Shown in pieces: positions 43,876-56,313 of a DNA stretch of 61,254 bases. A program made the translations under genes and the position numbers. A model generated the notes under the pieces. The model had not been told where the DNA came from, ran no database searches, and saw only the letters and a list, made by a program, of their open reading frames with translations. The stretch comes from Asterionellopsis glacialis (Eukaryota; Bacillariophyta; Plagiogrammaphyceae; Rhaphoneidales; Asterionellopsidaceae): contig WKLE02004211.1 of the NCBI GenBank assembly GCA_014885115.2, positions 1 to 61,254 on the forward strand. Reading direction: 5' to 3'. The stretch's first letter is position 1. Every line of letters starts with the position of its first letter.

Positions 43876-46800
43876 TTAAACCCATGGCATCCCTAAATAG
43901 AGTTTCGAAACAGATGGAAGAAGTAACAAAAAATTAGAAGTGGTGGGAAGCAAATGGTGAATTCAAATAATCTTGACAACCATCAGGTTGGAAAACTTAC
44001 ATCCAATATAAAGTTGAACCAGATTTTCATGACTGGTAGCTTCACTGATCATCTTATGAACTTGTCCGTCAACAGAGAGAGGCATCAAGTGAGTCATTTC
44101 ATCGTCCTGGATGGTGCCACCTTGTTCCTTTCGCCGAAACTTGTCAACATTCGGATTACGAAGATTGTAGATTCCCCGAAGACGACCATCAATCACCTCC
44201 ATCGATCGTTTTGCAGAAGTTACTTCTCGGGAGTTTGAACTTTTGCTATTTGGTTGACTGTGTGAGCGATGCCGTTTCCAATCAATTACTGGGTCCTTGA
44301 GGAAAGGTTCAAGAACATTTAATAATGTCTCCCTGTTTTCTCGCAGTACATTCATGGCATTTTTCATGGAACCACTAAAGATCCCGTCAGCACCAGTCGG
44401 ACCGAATGCATCCAGCATATTCGGTGTCAAACGGAATGGAACGACTTCGGGTGCAGGGAGAGTCAAACCTTTATCAAAGATGCAATCAAAGTCGACATGG
44501 ACACAATCGCCCTTACTAGTATCGACTAGAATATTCTCCGAGTGGCGATCACCAAGTCCAATGACGTGCCCTACAGCAGACCAAGCTGCCGCTGATAATG
44601 TGAATCTGGTTCTTGCCTCATACCAAGCATGTGGGTCCATAAACTTTTGAACAAACCACCAATACAATAGAGGTGGATTCTGCTTTAAACATGTTTCCTC
44701 AAACGTACTTCCTGCTTTTACAAAATCACCTGTTTTTTTGTAAATCTCTTGGCATCTTTCATAGTTCTTTCTCAGATTAACGTCTCCGAAACCTGACATG
44801 CGCTTGCCTCGTCGGCGTGTAGAGAAAGGTGCGGCCTGCGGGTTATACGAAGCTCCTACCAAGCTTCGAAGAGATTCTGTCTCTGGGACCCATTCGAGGA
44901 TACCGCAGTCTTCACTAAGACAGGTAACTGCAAATGTTCTCAATTGCAATCGCCGTTGTTGGGTGGCAGCTCGTCGAGATGGCGAACTAGCCGTTACCAT
45001 CAAACGATTGATCACATTGTTAAGGTCTTGAACACGAGCGTCCTTCCTTAGGTCTCCCTTCGCTTCTTGTTTAAGTAGAAAGTGAATCTCACCAATATCG
45101 CCAGGTTGGCGCCTCTGGGATGAATTGATGCTACCAGACGGCTGTCTCGATCGCAATTGTTGTGCTGGAATGACATACACCTTGATCTTTTTAGGTCGAG
45201 CTTTTGACGCCATCACTGATACCACTGGAGAAAAAACTCGCATTCTAGGAACCAAAGTCTGGGTTACATCGTAAGACTTTCCTCTACCTAATGACGCCGG
45301 AAGAATAGATAAAGCAGCTTGGACTGGCGGTATGAATGCTGACAGCTCTACTTCCCCCTTCCACGGTCGGACACTAAAGGTCCGGGCGTTTGCCTCTTTG
45401 GGGTTATACCTAAAAGCAGTAGAGATGACAGAATTGGTAAGTATCGGTAAATAGGTAATACAGCATGTTGAGTACGTGGCGAACTTACTTTGCAAGGTCA
45501 ATCAGGTATTTGCATAGACTTTTAGATGCGACTAGCAATTTATGCATTTCTTGATGCTTTGATTTCTGGAGGGTCTTAATTGCACCCAAAAATATTTCCT
45601 CGCCTATGTTTGACCTTTCTTTGTTAGAAGAGTTTCTTAGCCATGCGAGAGGCCACATGGCTTGAGAAGGGAACTTAACCAGGACTCTTTTCAGTATCGC
45701 TATCACAACTTGGACCGTATCCCTGTCTCGATGCCCTACGCGTGAGATAAGTTGTGCCAGTGACGTATAAAACGATTGAACCGGTATGGACCGTATTAGT
45801 ACAACCATCATTTCATTCGCTTTACCTTGATTATCGTACAAGAGGTTGCGATAATCTACTCCGCCACTTGTTCTGTTGTTAGCTGGAGATTTTAGGTCAT
45901 CCGCAGGGATAGAAGTGAAATCAAACCACAATGTAAGTAAACGAGGTAATGCCTGGAACACGTGTTTTTGATTTAAATTCAAGGCCTCTCCATACTGCTG
46001 CATGGCCAGTAGTAAATAATTTTGACAGCTCGCATCGCGAAGAAATACATTTGCCCGTATAGTATCATCATCAACACCAAGTTGGGCAGTATGGCTAGCT
46101 AACGCCTTGATTCGGTTTTCAAGGAGAGAATCGGCATATTTTGCAAAGTAAAAGTAACCTTTTTCCAGGCGAGGGCTGAGTTTTTGAACTACACGAAACC
46201 TGTTCATAACTTCAGCGCCCCCTTTCAGACCCCCCTCAGCCATCCACTGCGTTGATTGGAATAGACTACGAGCAAAGCGTGCAACAATGTCACCCACATC
46301 CGCCTGGGCTACATTTCCAAGCATTTGGTTTTTCTTGAGTTCCACCTTCGACACGTAAGCACGAAGTGCTGCTGTGTCTTTGTCGATAAGATCATGAATA
46401 GAATCCTCTCCAATAATGCGTAGAGCCGAAGTGCTCTCACCAATCATATGTTTGACTTTTGCCATTTGAACTCGAATTGAAGTGAGCGAATCGTCCAACC
46501 TTATTAATTTTTCAACCTCTAATGTAGGATTCCGTAAGCTAAGGAATGCAGCTTCAGCTTGCGCAAGAGATTTCTCAGCAATATGAACCAGACCGCTCTT
46601 TCTTGCTCTCTTTCCAACACTTAAATATAGGGAACCTTCTAGATTTGGGTCTTGCCCTAGCTTTGCAAGAGCTAATCTGACATTGATAATAGATGCAGAT
46701 CCCAATGAAGAAACTCTATTTAAACGGTCGTCCCACGATAATCCTAAAGGTTCCTGCGAGCTCGCAGCGTCCGCTATATTGGAGAAAATAATACAGCCAG

Positions 46801-49800
46801 TAGTGTTGGGACACAGAATATCATTTGCATCCTCGATCTCTCTCAGGCAGTGAAATCGCAGTAGATGAGGGTAAGAACGAGAGTAACTTTCTTGTACTGA
46901 ACTAGAAATAGCGGTCATCAGTGCTTGCCTGGCTTCAGTTACGGCATCTGTTACCATCAAACGCGACTTTTTCCTCAAGCCCACCATGGCTCGGCCAACG
47001 CAGATCTGGTAACGACTCTCAACGTCAAGCTGGTGATGCTGTTCAAAGGGATTGTCGTTTTTAGCAACCAGGTTCTCTAACGTAGACCATCGACCAAGGC
47101 GCCATGCGGCTTCTATTGCGTAGGGTGTTGCATTTTCATGAGACAGAGAGCCAAGCGAGAATCCGGTACTCTTCTTGCGGCTATTTTGATCCGTGTGCTG
47201 GCGATGAACCATTCCATTGGCTTGGTTGATAACGCTCTCGAACTGTCCCAATTCAAGTAGGCACTTCAGCATTCCTCTCTCAAGTATTGCAGCACGCTCC
47301 CTATCACCACTTAGCTGGAGTGCCATCTCGTAATCCTGCATGGCTCCTGCCCAATCTCCGTAAGCTTCCTTCTCTTTGATACTGTCAATAATATTCGAAG
47401 AATGCCCTACTCTTGAAGTATCCTGTACTACAGCTTTCATTGTTTCGCAGTCACCGAGCTGGCCGAGAACTTGTTTCATCAGACCAGTATCAATCCCATG
47501 AAGGATGCGATATCCAATTGATTGATTCCTCTGATCTTCCTGTCCAGTCTTTCCGCTTGACCCGTGACCGCCAGTGTTGTCAAATAAAGATTCTACAAGG
47601 TGAGATCTAGCATCCATTTCAAGAAGCCGGAGCGAACGGGCGTGCATACCAACACAGGCAGCAGCGTTGGCACGAAGAGCTAAAGGCACGGCTTTTACGA
47701 AATCTTCTATTTTGACAATGCTTTCGTCTGCAGACCAAAATTCAGAGCTCGTGTCGTTTCCTACGGATCTCGACCTGTCTTGAATGCTACTTGATTGTTT
47801 CGAGGACGACCGAACATTGCGGTGGCGACTTTCTGTTTCGTCTTCAGCCCAATATTGAAGGGTGTCAATTATAGAAAATGTTGTATTGACCGCCTTTTGT
47901 CGTTCGTCGCGACTCATGCCGTGACCAGGTGGTTCTATCGGATCTAAATGCAAGGCACCGTCCTCCTCCTTCGAAAACGTTAGAGCATCCTTGAGCTCTT
48001 GCAAAACGACATGTTCATCGATACTTTCACCAAAACAAATGGCATCCAAAACTAAAACAGGCAGTAAGAATTCCGTTATTGTGATTCCTGCCATTGAACG
48101 CATAGATGTGCGGCACGCATAAAATAGGTCTTGCCATCGGCTTTTGCTGTTGTTTTTCGATTGCATTATCATAAATCCAGACCATCGTGAAACCCAGTTG
48201 AAATATGATGTCGCAGGGCGGAAAAATGGGGGTTTCCGTGATGAATATGTGTCCACCTGGTCAGAACGAAATAGCGCATTTTAGAAAGATTGGGAGAATG
48301 AAAAATGCTTTCTCATCTGTCAAAAAGACTTACCTCGCTGAAATGTGTTGACCAGTATGGCTCAATGTCCGCAAGTACCCCTGCCTCTTCTAATTTCTCA
48401 ACTAACCAAGGGCTCATTTTTTCTCTGCGCTTTGAAGTAGACCCCGTTCCCACTGTCTCTGTGCCAATTTTTTCAGAAGAATTAGATTTTGCCTCTTTGC
48501 GCAAATCTTCATCGTTGCCGTTGCTGGGGACGGACGCATCTAGAAGCACTAAGAGTTGCTGGATTGTGAAGGCAATCTTATGCTGATCTGAAGATGATGG
48601 TGCCGCCTTGAGAGCCATCGGTAAGTGTTTCGTGACCAGATGTAGCTCGTACCGAGCTGCGCGTGATTTCCATGGAGGCTGAGGTAGTCTCCATGAGTTG
48701 CTACCTTCGCAGTTTTCTGGAGGGATCACATTGACTTCTCCAATATGATTAGAGTCTAGCCCACCCATTTCCCCTAGGCACGTAGCTAGTAAAACTCGAT
48801 TACCTCGGTCTTCTTCCAAACTACATCGTGAAAGCAGAGCCTCCAGTAATTCTTTTACACCCCCCAGACTTACAGCTAAAGCAAAAAGGTCCAATTGGCA
48901 AAATTCGTTAGCCCTGACAATACATTTATTGAAGGCACTGAATGCCATTCTGTCCAATATAGTACTTACCTGACCTATGTTCGACCCCCTTGTTATCAAT
49001 TGATTCATCTGCATTTGAAGTGGAGAACAAGACAGTCACAAATCGTTCTATGGAACCCCCATCCTGTGTTTCCACCATTCTATGAAATAATCCTCGATTT
49101 GCACGCAAGAGATCTATAAGATGTTCCAAGACTACCTTACGAACGCTAGTATTTCCATGCGCAAGAAGCTTGCGAAGCATTTCAAGGCGTTTTTGAAGGG
49201 CTGCCAACATATACGCGCTGTATCGCTCTTGAGACAAAGTGTCACCGTCACTGCTACTCTGAACGCTCGAGCTCTTATCATCTCTTGTATATGGAGTTTG
49301 CTGCTGTGTGTGGTGCGCATCGGTCAATGTGAGCAGCGTATCGAAGTCGACACCATTCTTTTTGAGTGAGGCTCTTACATTGTCAAGGTGCGGCGATGAT
49401 GGCAAAAATGGAATTTCGGCAAACATGGGAGCGAGCTTCTTGGCGAGCTTGCCGGAAGTCATCCATTCAAGTAAATCCACGGCTGTCTTGCATGCATCGG
49501 AAATAAAACTTAAATGATTTGAATCCAATCGGACTCCCTCCTTCTGGGTCAGAACCGGGAACAATGAGACCACAATTGTAGTAAAATCTTGCTCAATCGC
49601 ACTAATTTCGTGTGCAATCACAATCCGTACATATTGAGACAGTACTTGTGCCGCAAGAAGTCGCAAGTGAGTACGATCCTTTCTTTCTTTGTCGGCAGCA
49701 TCATTTTCATCTGACATGGCCATGTTGACAGTAGCCATGATTTGAGGTAAATACTGTGCAGCATCTGCTGACCGAAGAAACTGCAACATAGCTCTTAAAC

Positions 49801-52800
49801 ACCTCAGAGATTGTATATTTTCTCTTGTCGTTTTTAGCTTCCATCTCTGCTGGACAACATTGACCAATACAAACATAAAGTTCGAGGAAACCCATATGGA
49901 TGCTGCTTCATCGCCAATTCTTCGCTTGGCTGAAGTTTCATCTACGCCAGCACCTGAACTTTTCCCCGCTCCCGTCCCTTTGGGAGCCTCTCCTTTCAAG
50001 GCAGAACTGGTCTTCTCTTGTTGGAGTGCTAGGGCACCTTTTATGATACCTTGAACCACTAGAGAATTGTCGGGAAGCTTTGTTTGTGAATCAGACATTT
50101 CGTTGTCATCGTAGATACCAGGATCACCGAGGCGCAATACAAGGTTCTTCAGAATTTTGTTTTGTGCCGATCGGATCATTTGTGGTAAAGTCAATTTTTC
50201 TTTCACTACATGGCGAAGGAAGAAAACCAAAGGGTTCCGGTCCTGATGTACAAGAAGACGCGGTATTATCTGTTCAATGCATTCAGGAGATAAACAGAGC
50301 ATCTTCAGATGCTCGTCGAGAGCGTTTGTGCTGATGCCTTTTACTGCAAAGTTTGAAGGCAGCATAGTATTACCAACGAGGATTGCTGGAGATAGTTCAT
50401 TCCTTATAACCATCGCCTTTTCTATTTTCTCGAGCCTTCGTTTTTCTCTTGTTAGAAAAAGATTAAAGCCCGTTACAAGTCGCAAGGCGCTGTAATCTTG
50501 TTCGGCAACCAAAGCAGGAAGAATGTTTGGAAGCACGTCCTGCAAAAACTTGCGCATGTCGGTCAAAGACAAACATCGTTTTCTTCTGAAGAGAGATACT
50601 TCATTCTTATCCAGTGCGGCAGCTTGACCCGTGGGAAAGACAAGAAAGTTTTGAATGAATAAAGACAGCAGCCGGTACCGTCGATCCGGAATATTTGTTG
50701 TGTGTTCTAACGTTTCCGGACTGTATCTGGGTACCAAAATGTCGCTTAGTAAAACAGGGAGAAATACTTCCGTCAGATGCTTTCTAGAAACAACAGATCT
50801 GAGGAAGACAGGGAGGTTGAGACGGGACATCTCACCAAAGGCTAGTGATGACAATGAATACATCATTGACGATTTGTCTGAAACCAGGCTTTCCCCGTGT
50901 TCCCGCAGCTGCTCCTCAAATGTTGTCCAGAAGCGGACGATTCGATGCAGTGCATTTTCAAAGATGAAGACACCAAAAGTAGATTCCAGATCCGCGTTCT
51001 CGCACAAAGATGATAGAGCATAGAGAGCAGATTTAAGAAAAGGAAAAGCCTTGGAATCACCTTCAAGCGGAGAACTTTGAGAAAAGGAAGTTACTTTTGG
51101 GTCTTTCATTGAAAGCGTGTGATTTCTGGTAATGAAAACACGCGAGGGCGCGACAGACCAACGCCGTTGTAGAAGATTGTCTATGAAACGAAATAATCTG
51201 ACAATGATCTGATTCTCCACATTGGTACATCGGTCCATTCGTGCTGATGATAAACCTTTCCAATCCTCTTCGGTGGAAAATAGAGCGTACAAGAGATTGC
51301 AATCGTTTCCGAGCAATACGCGTCCTAATGATCTTGAAGCATAGTCGCGAACAACTCTATCTTTGTCAACAAAGGGTACTTCGAGGAGCCAAATAGGGGA
51401 AGGCAAACTTCCAACATCGCCCTCGGGACTTATTGTGGAGCTTTCGCGATCTTGGCTGTAAATAATTGCTAGTCGGTGCGCATTGTTATCACGTAGAGTG
51501 GATCTATCTGAGTTTAAGCACGCCCATGCGATTAACTGCCACGTACAAAGGCGCAGACCAGAGTTAATCCCTTCAAAATCTCTGGGAATTTTCACGGACA
51601 GCCAATGTGATGGGAAATATCGACATGTCTGTTCTAGATTGTTCATGATTGCTTTTCCGCCGTGCGTTTGATCCTGTACATCGGATGGGGTGTGGAAACA
51701 GTTTCGCAGTGATACGGAAGATGAAACAAAAGAAGAGAAGATATGGGCATTTGTCATTACTTGAGAAATCTGTTCTGGTCTTCCACCTGCTTTTCGTTTG
51801 AAATTCAAAATCGTACAAAAGCGGTTGAGTGTTCTGCATACTATTTTGTCCTTCACTACCATAGATAATCCTCCACTAGTTGACGTGGTTTTGCAGGACG
51901 ATGAAATTTGCAGCATTTGTAATCGTGACAGACTACCAAACAACTGTGACAGCAATGTACCATTGGTATCGTCGGTCAATTGATTTGATTGAAGAACCAC
52001 CGATAAAGCAAGTACGGGTATGCAAGAAATTGTACCAACTACATGCAATTCCGGAAACAGTTCAGGCTGCTCTAGAGTTTTACATATGATTTGTGTTGTG
52101 GAAGGCATAGCCGTGGGGTTCTCGGGGTGTAGACAAGTGAATAGAATCAGTCTGTTCAAAAAAGAACAAAAAAAAGTAAGCCTTTGCCGTACACAGCAAC
52201 AGTGAATGGTTGTGTAACAACTGAGCACACCATGGACAAACTCACCTTGTTCCTACTGGCAGCATTTCCAACCATAATTTTGAAATATCATTCTGGAAAA
52301 CAATGCTGTTGTTGTCATTAGCTCCTACTGATAGATTCACGTTCTCCCCTGGTATTGAGGTCGATTCATTATTGGCGTAGCTTTCGTATTCAAGGTGAGA
52401 TGATACTGTAACACAATAGGGACATGTACGTCTTGAGATCTCGTCACCACTGTTTGAGTTATCCCCCAGTAGTAAAGAGTCGAGTTTCACACCAAACGTC
52501 TCAAAAAACTTGATGCAATTGCCACGACAAAGTCTTGTCGTGCTATGTTCATGTATTGTAAACGGATCGTACCAAGATTTTAAAGCTGTCATCTTGTCGG
52601 TGGATTCCATTTTAGAGGACCAAGCACTAAGTAGTAGGTGTGAGATCTGATCAAGTTCATTCGTTAGAGTTGCGTATTTGCCATGAATCTGCTGCAGCTG
52701 GCAGTCAGCCCCTATTGTAAAATGTGAATAAAGACCAACGTCAACCATTAAGCTCAACACTGACTGTGCTATCATCTCATTGTTATTTGGATCAGAGTTA

Positions 52801-55466
52801 TTATTATTACAATATAGTTCTCTCAAAGACCGTAAGAGGAAACAAAGCACCTTCAATGTATGTGTAGTAGTGCAGGACTCTGTCGTAGTTCGTTGTTGTT
52901 TAGATCGAACAGCAGTAGTAGCAATGACATCTAGCAAAAGGCGGGTTACACTGGACACCAAGACTGCTCCCTGAACTATTTTCTCAATGTTCAGTAGATT
53001 AACATTTTGTTGTTGTAAAGTTCCAGAGAGTATTTGATGAGAAAACAAAATTGCATCATCCAACGTTTGTACAAACACAGTATCTGCGGAAACCCAATCC
53101 CTGCGTTGTTTGTGGTGTCCATGGTTGTGATTGTTTTCGTTGGACTGTGCTGCCCTTCTTGTAGATGTTTGATTCCTTTTAGTCCTCTTTGGAGAACGCT
53201 CAATATTCAGTTGCTGCGTGGGATAGTTTTTGGAGGGTGACTTGGTAACAGACGCAGTTAAGGTCCTTTTCTTGGTAGCTGATCTTGAGGGTGATGGATG
53301 AGAAGTAGTTGTAGTAGCAGTAGCAGTAGCAGTAGTTGCTGTTCGATTTCTGGTCGTCTCAACAGGTGGCAAGAGTATGGATTTTGATGACGATAATGAT
53401 ACTTTATCTTTTGATGATAGTCGGCTCACCTTGGACCAACTTTGAAAACAAATACTTTCATAGTGACTATGTTTCAATATTGGTTGTAACAAGTTACTGA
53501 GAATTTGAACGGCAATGGTACCAAGATACGGTTGTTTCAAAAGTCGAAATAAATACAAGTATAAACCATGGACTGTACAATGACTTGAAGCAATACTCCT
53601 TAAGCTATGTTTTGGATACCCCCCTCCTTGATTGTTGTTGTTGTAAGTCTGTGATGATGATGATGATGATGATGATGTCAATATGCATGTATGGATGGCA
53701 CGTAAGACTGTTGTTTCTAAACTATTCATTTCTTCAAGTGTTGTTGCTGCTGCAGTCGTAAGACCTACGGATGTATTGTGATTCTTTGTGATAGCGGAGC
53801 AATACGAATCCTTTAAAAAGAGCATACAATCCAGTAAAGGTTTTAAGGCTTGGTACCGGATGGACCATATCATGTCCTCCCTTGTACATGGTTCTTGTGT
53901 GAGAACTAATGGTAGCTGCTGTAGTAGAATCGTATATCGTACAAGGTCAGTCAATACTATGGAATATAAGGATATTGTAGATGTCATACTATGTGTTGCT
54001 GTTGCTGTTGCTTTTGTAGGTGATGATGGTACATCATGAGTGGTCTTGTCATGATCGAATTCGTGTTGCTGTTGCTGATATTGAAAGTGTATTTTCACCG
54101 CCATTGCGACGAAACGAGATATTTCTGGCATCATGAATACAACACGTGTGACATATACATTAGCATCATCAGACAATAACGTAAAGAGTAATTTAGCTGC
54201 TTCCGTTTTCTGTTGTAGTACCAAGTTGGAAAGATGTGATGAGGACGATGTTACTTCTTCTCGTTCTCTACCATCTTGTTGGGGTGGTTGTTGATGTCTA
54301 TCAAATATCGGTATTATTACTAATACACTTTGTTTGATTGAATTGATCAGTTGTGATTGTAATTCATAATTATCTAAGCAATAAAACCAAGGTGATTCTA
54401 CATTTTCACAAAGGGGTGACGATTGGGGATCATCGTCATCTTTCCTAGTAGTCGGAGCCGTAAGGAATTCACAGCCATCCTGCTGGTCGTCCTCCATCAT
54501 TCGTCTGTCACGTGATATACATAATAATGTATGAAGCAAATGAAATAGTCCACTTTTGAAACATTCAAGTTCTTGGACATTTGATATCTCTATAGCATGA
54601 TATTCTTCGTCTTTCAGATGTTGTTGTGTACTTTTTGTAGTGGTTGTGTCTCTTGTATTTGTATTATTGGTAGTCGTGGACTTTCGTTGTTGGATGTGTT
54701 GTTGCGTTGTGGAAAACAAAAGCACTTCAATTGGAGAGCAGCTATCTAACGATGATGATGATTTCGATGAAAAGTAGTCCATCCTTGATATGGCAGCAAG
54801 ATCATGTGAAAGTGTAATGAGATCTGTAAGGATACATGTTTGTAATTCTTTATCTGGTATGATATTCAAAAGTTGTGCTGCTGTATCTATAATATCATTG
54901 CTCCACGAAGTTGATACTGTTGTTGAAGAAGATATCATCTTCAAATAATGTTTCAAAAGTTGAGTCACGCGTGGTAAAATTTCAACACCATCACGTCCCC
55001 AACGGAATAAAAAATGGGAATGTGGACAAAAACTACCTGCCACAACACTGCGATAAAATTGACATAGATTGGAAGTGTCTTGCTGTTGTTTTTGTTGTCG
55101 CTGCTGCTGTTGTCGTCTGCGACTGCTGGTGATATTCCTTGTCGTTGCTGTCATTTCGTCCAACGAAGAAGAACATTCGCGTTCCACAAAGGGTATAATT
55201 TTATAAATATATTCTAAATCTTTACGACATTGATGAGGTATAGCATTATGACTACTACCATTACCATTGTCAAAGTCAGAGCTGCAACTTCCACCTCCAT
55301 CACCATCATTGTCGCTGTTGTTCTTGTCGGCGGTAGTTTTGTGATAAAGTTCGTGCTTACTGCATCCATTTGATAATTGTATCAAAGAAGAAGATATACT
55401 TTGTTCTACAGATGCACCAGAGCCAGAGGATGGAATACTTTCCTTACGATGAGTTGGTGGGTTCAT
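43876..55466 (-). CDS. ATR: ATR-type PI3K-like protein kinase (six exons, about 3,712 aa)
   Basis: Exons: 55466-52246, 52151-48970, 48875-48334, 48256-45489, 45409-44001, 43892-43876; introns 77-108 bp with GTAAGT/GTGAGT donors. Every junction keeps phase. ATR senses RPA-coated single-stranded DNA and starts the replication checkpoint. Exon 1 is low-complexity Ser/Gln/Thr/Asn-rich with a helical background and a late CRGNC...CPYC cluster. Exon 2 has HEAT-like helices and a UME-like region (YLPQIMATVNMAMSDEND onward). Exon 4 is the FAT region. Exon 5 holds the kinase: a GDLRKDARVQDLNNVINRL block, the catalytic GLGDRHSENI (D3525-R-H3527) and VHVDFDCIFDKG (DFD at 3544-3546), then PEVVPFRLTPNMLDAFGPTG, which is ATR-like, not ATM-, mTOR- or SMG1-like. 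The last exon is 17 nt and completes the FATC end GWMPWV. It is about 1,000 residues longer than human ATR, mainly at the N-terminus. Confidence 0.87.
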
Positions 55467-56313
55467 GTTTCATTGAATAAGCTTTCTCTTTTTCGAAGTA
55501 ACGACGGCGCCGTTCTCTTGGTGAGAAAAAGCAATGATGTTGTCGTGTGATGGTTATGTTATTGCTCACGCTTATTATTGACACTGCTGGAACAGATTCT
55601 CTTTCCAGGGAGATTGAAGATGTGCCGCCATTCATGCACGCGACAGTGCAGTACGTGAACCTTCGTATAGTCAGTACCTACAGAGAATTTCAAAATCGCC
55701 TCTCCATCCCCCCCCGACCCCCGAATGCAAATCTTCGCCCCTATTTATTCTGTCTGTTGTTCCAACCAACCCGCGCCAGCGGCGCCTCTCATGGTGTAAC
55801 TCTCTATTATTTTTTTGTCGTTTGTACCTTTCATTTATTATGAATATTAAATCCATGTACAACGTGTGTACATTCAGTACATTCGGAGAATGATAGCGGG
55901 CGGCCCAGAAAGATCTTTTGAGATCAGTCAATTGAGTCATAAAAATTTGTGCCGAAGAGCTCACACATCTGGCCATCGTCCGACGAAATGAGTCTGTGTC
56001 GTTTCTCTGCGTCTGTATGTTGCATGCATCCACATCACAAGCACACATCTCCATGTGGTGTTGTTGTGTGTAAACTCTAAGCAAGTCTGACAACCATTGT
56101 ATTGACATTTGCACATTCATTACACTGATTGGTCGTTGTTATCTTTTAGTAGTTGCATATCAGATTGACATATATTATTTGGTCAAGTAAAAAAAGAGAC
56201 AAATACAGCTGAAAAGAGAGAAGGAAAGCAGTTCGTTAGTTAGTTAGTTACTTTGGTACAAGTAGTGTGAAAAATCTGACAAAAAACACAAAACTGACAA
56301 TATAGAAATAAAC
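55467..56313. other. Divergent promoter region (ATR-type / mitochondrial RNA-binding gene)
   Basis: 847 bp between two divergent start codons. A 149-codon minus-strand frame (55671-56120) has no family-like features and I do not call it a gene. A (GTTA)n run lies at about 56232-56250 in the leader of the plus-strand gene. Either a shared bidirectional promoter or two separate ones. Confidence 0.5.

Noticed and set aside
48876..48969. Nearer acceptors (CATTCAG, TTGTCAG) in the third intron region of the ATR-type gene
   Set aside because: Both put the downstream frame out of phase with the GTAAGT donor; only the TTTGCTTTAG acceptor keeps the frame.
55671..56120. 149-codon minus-strand frame in the divergent promoter region
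   Set aside because: No recognisable domain and no phase-compatible splice into the ATR-type gene that would make sense; low-complexity ends.
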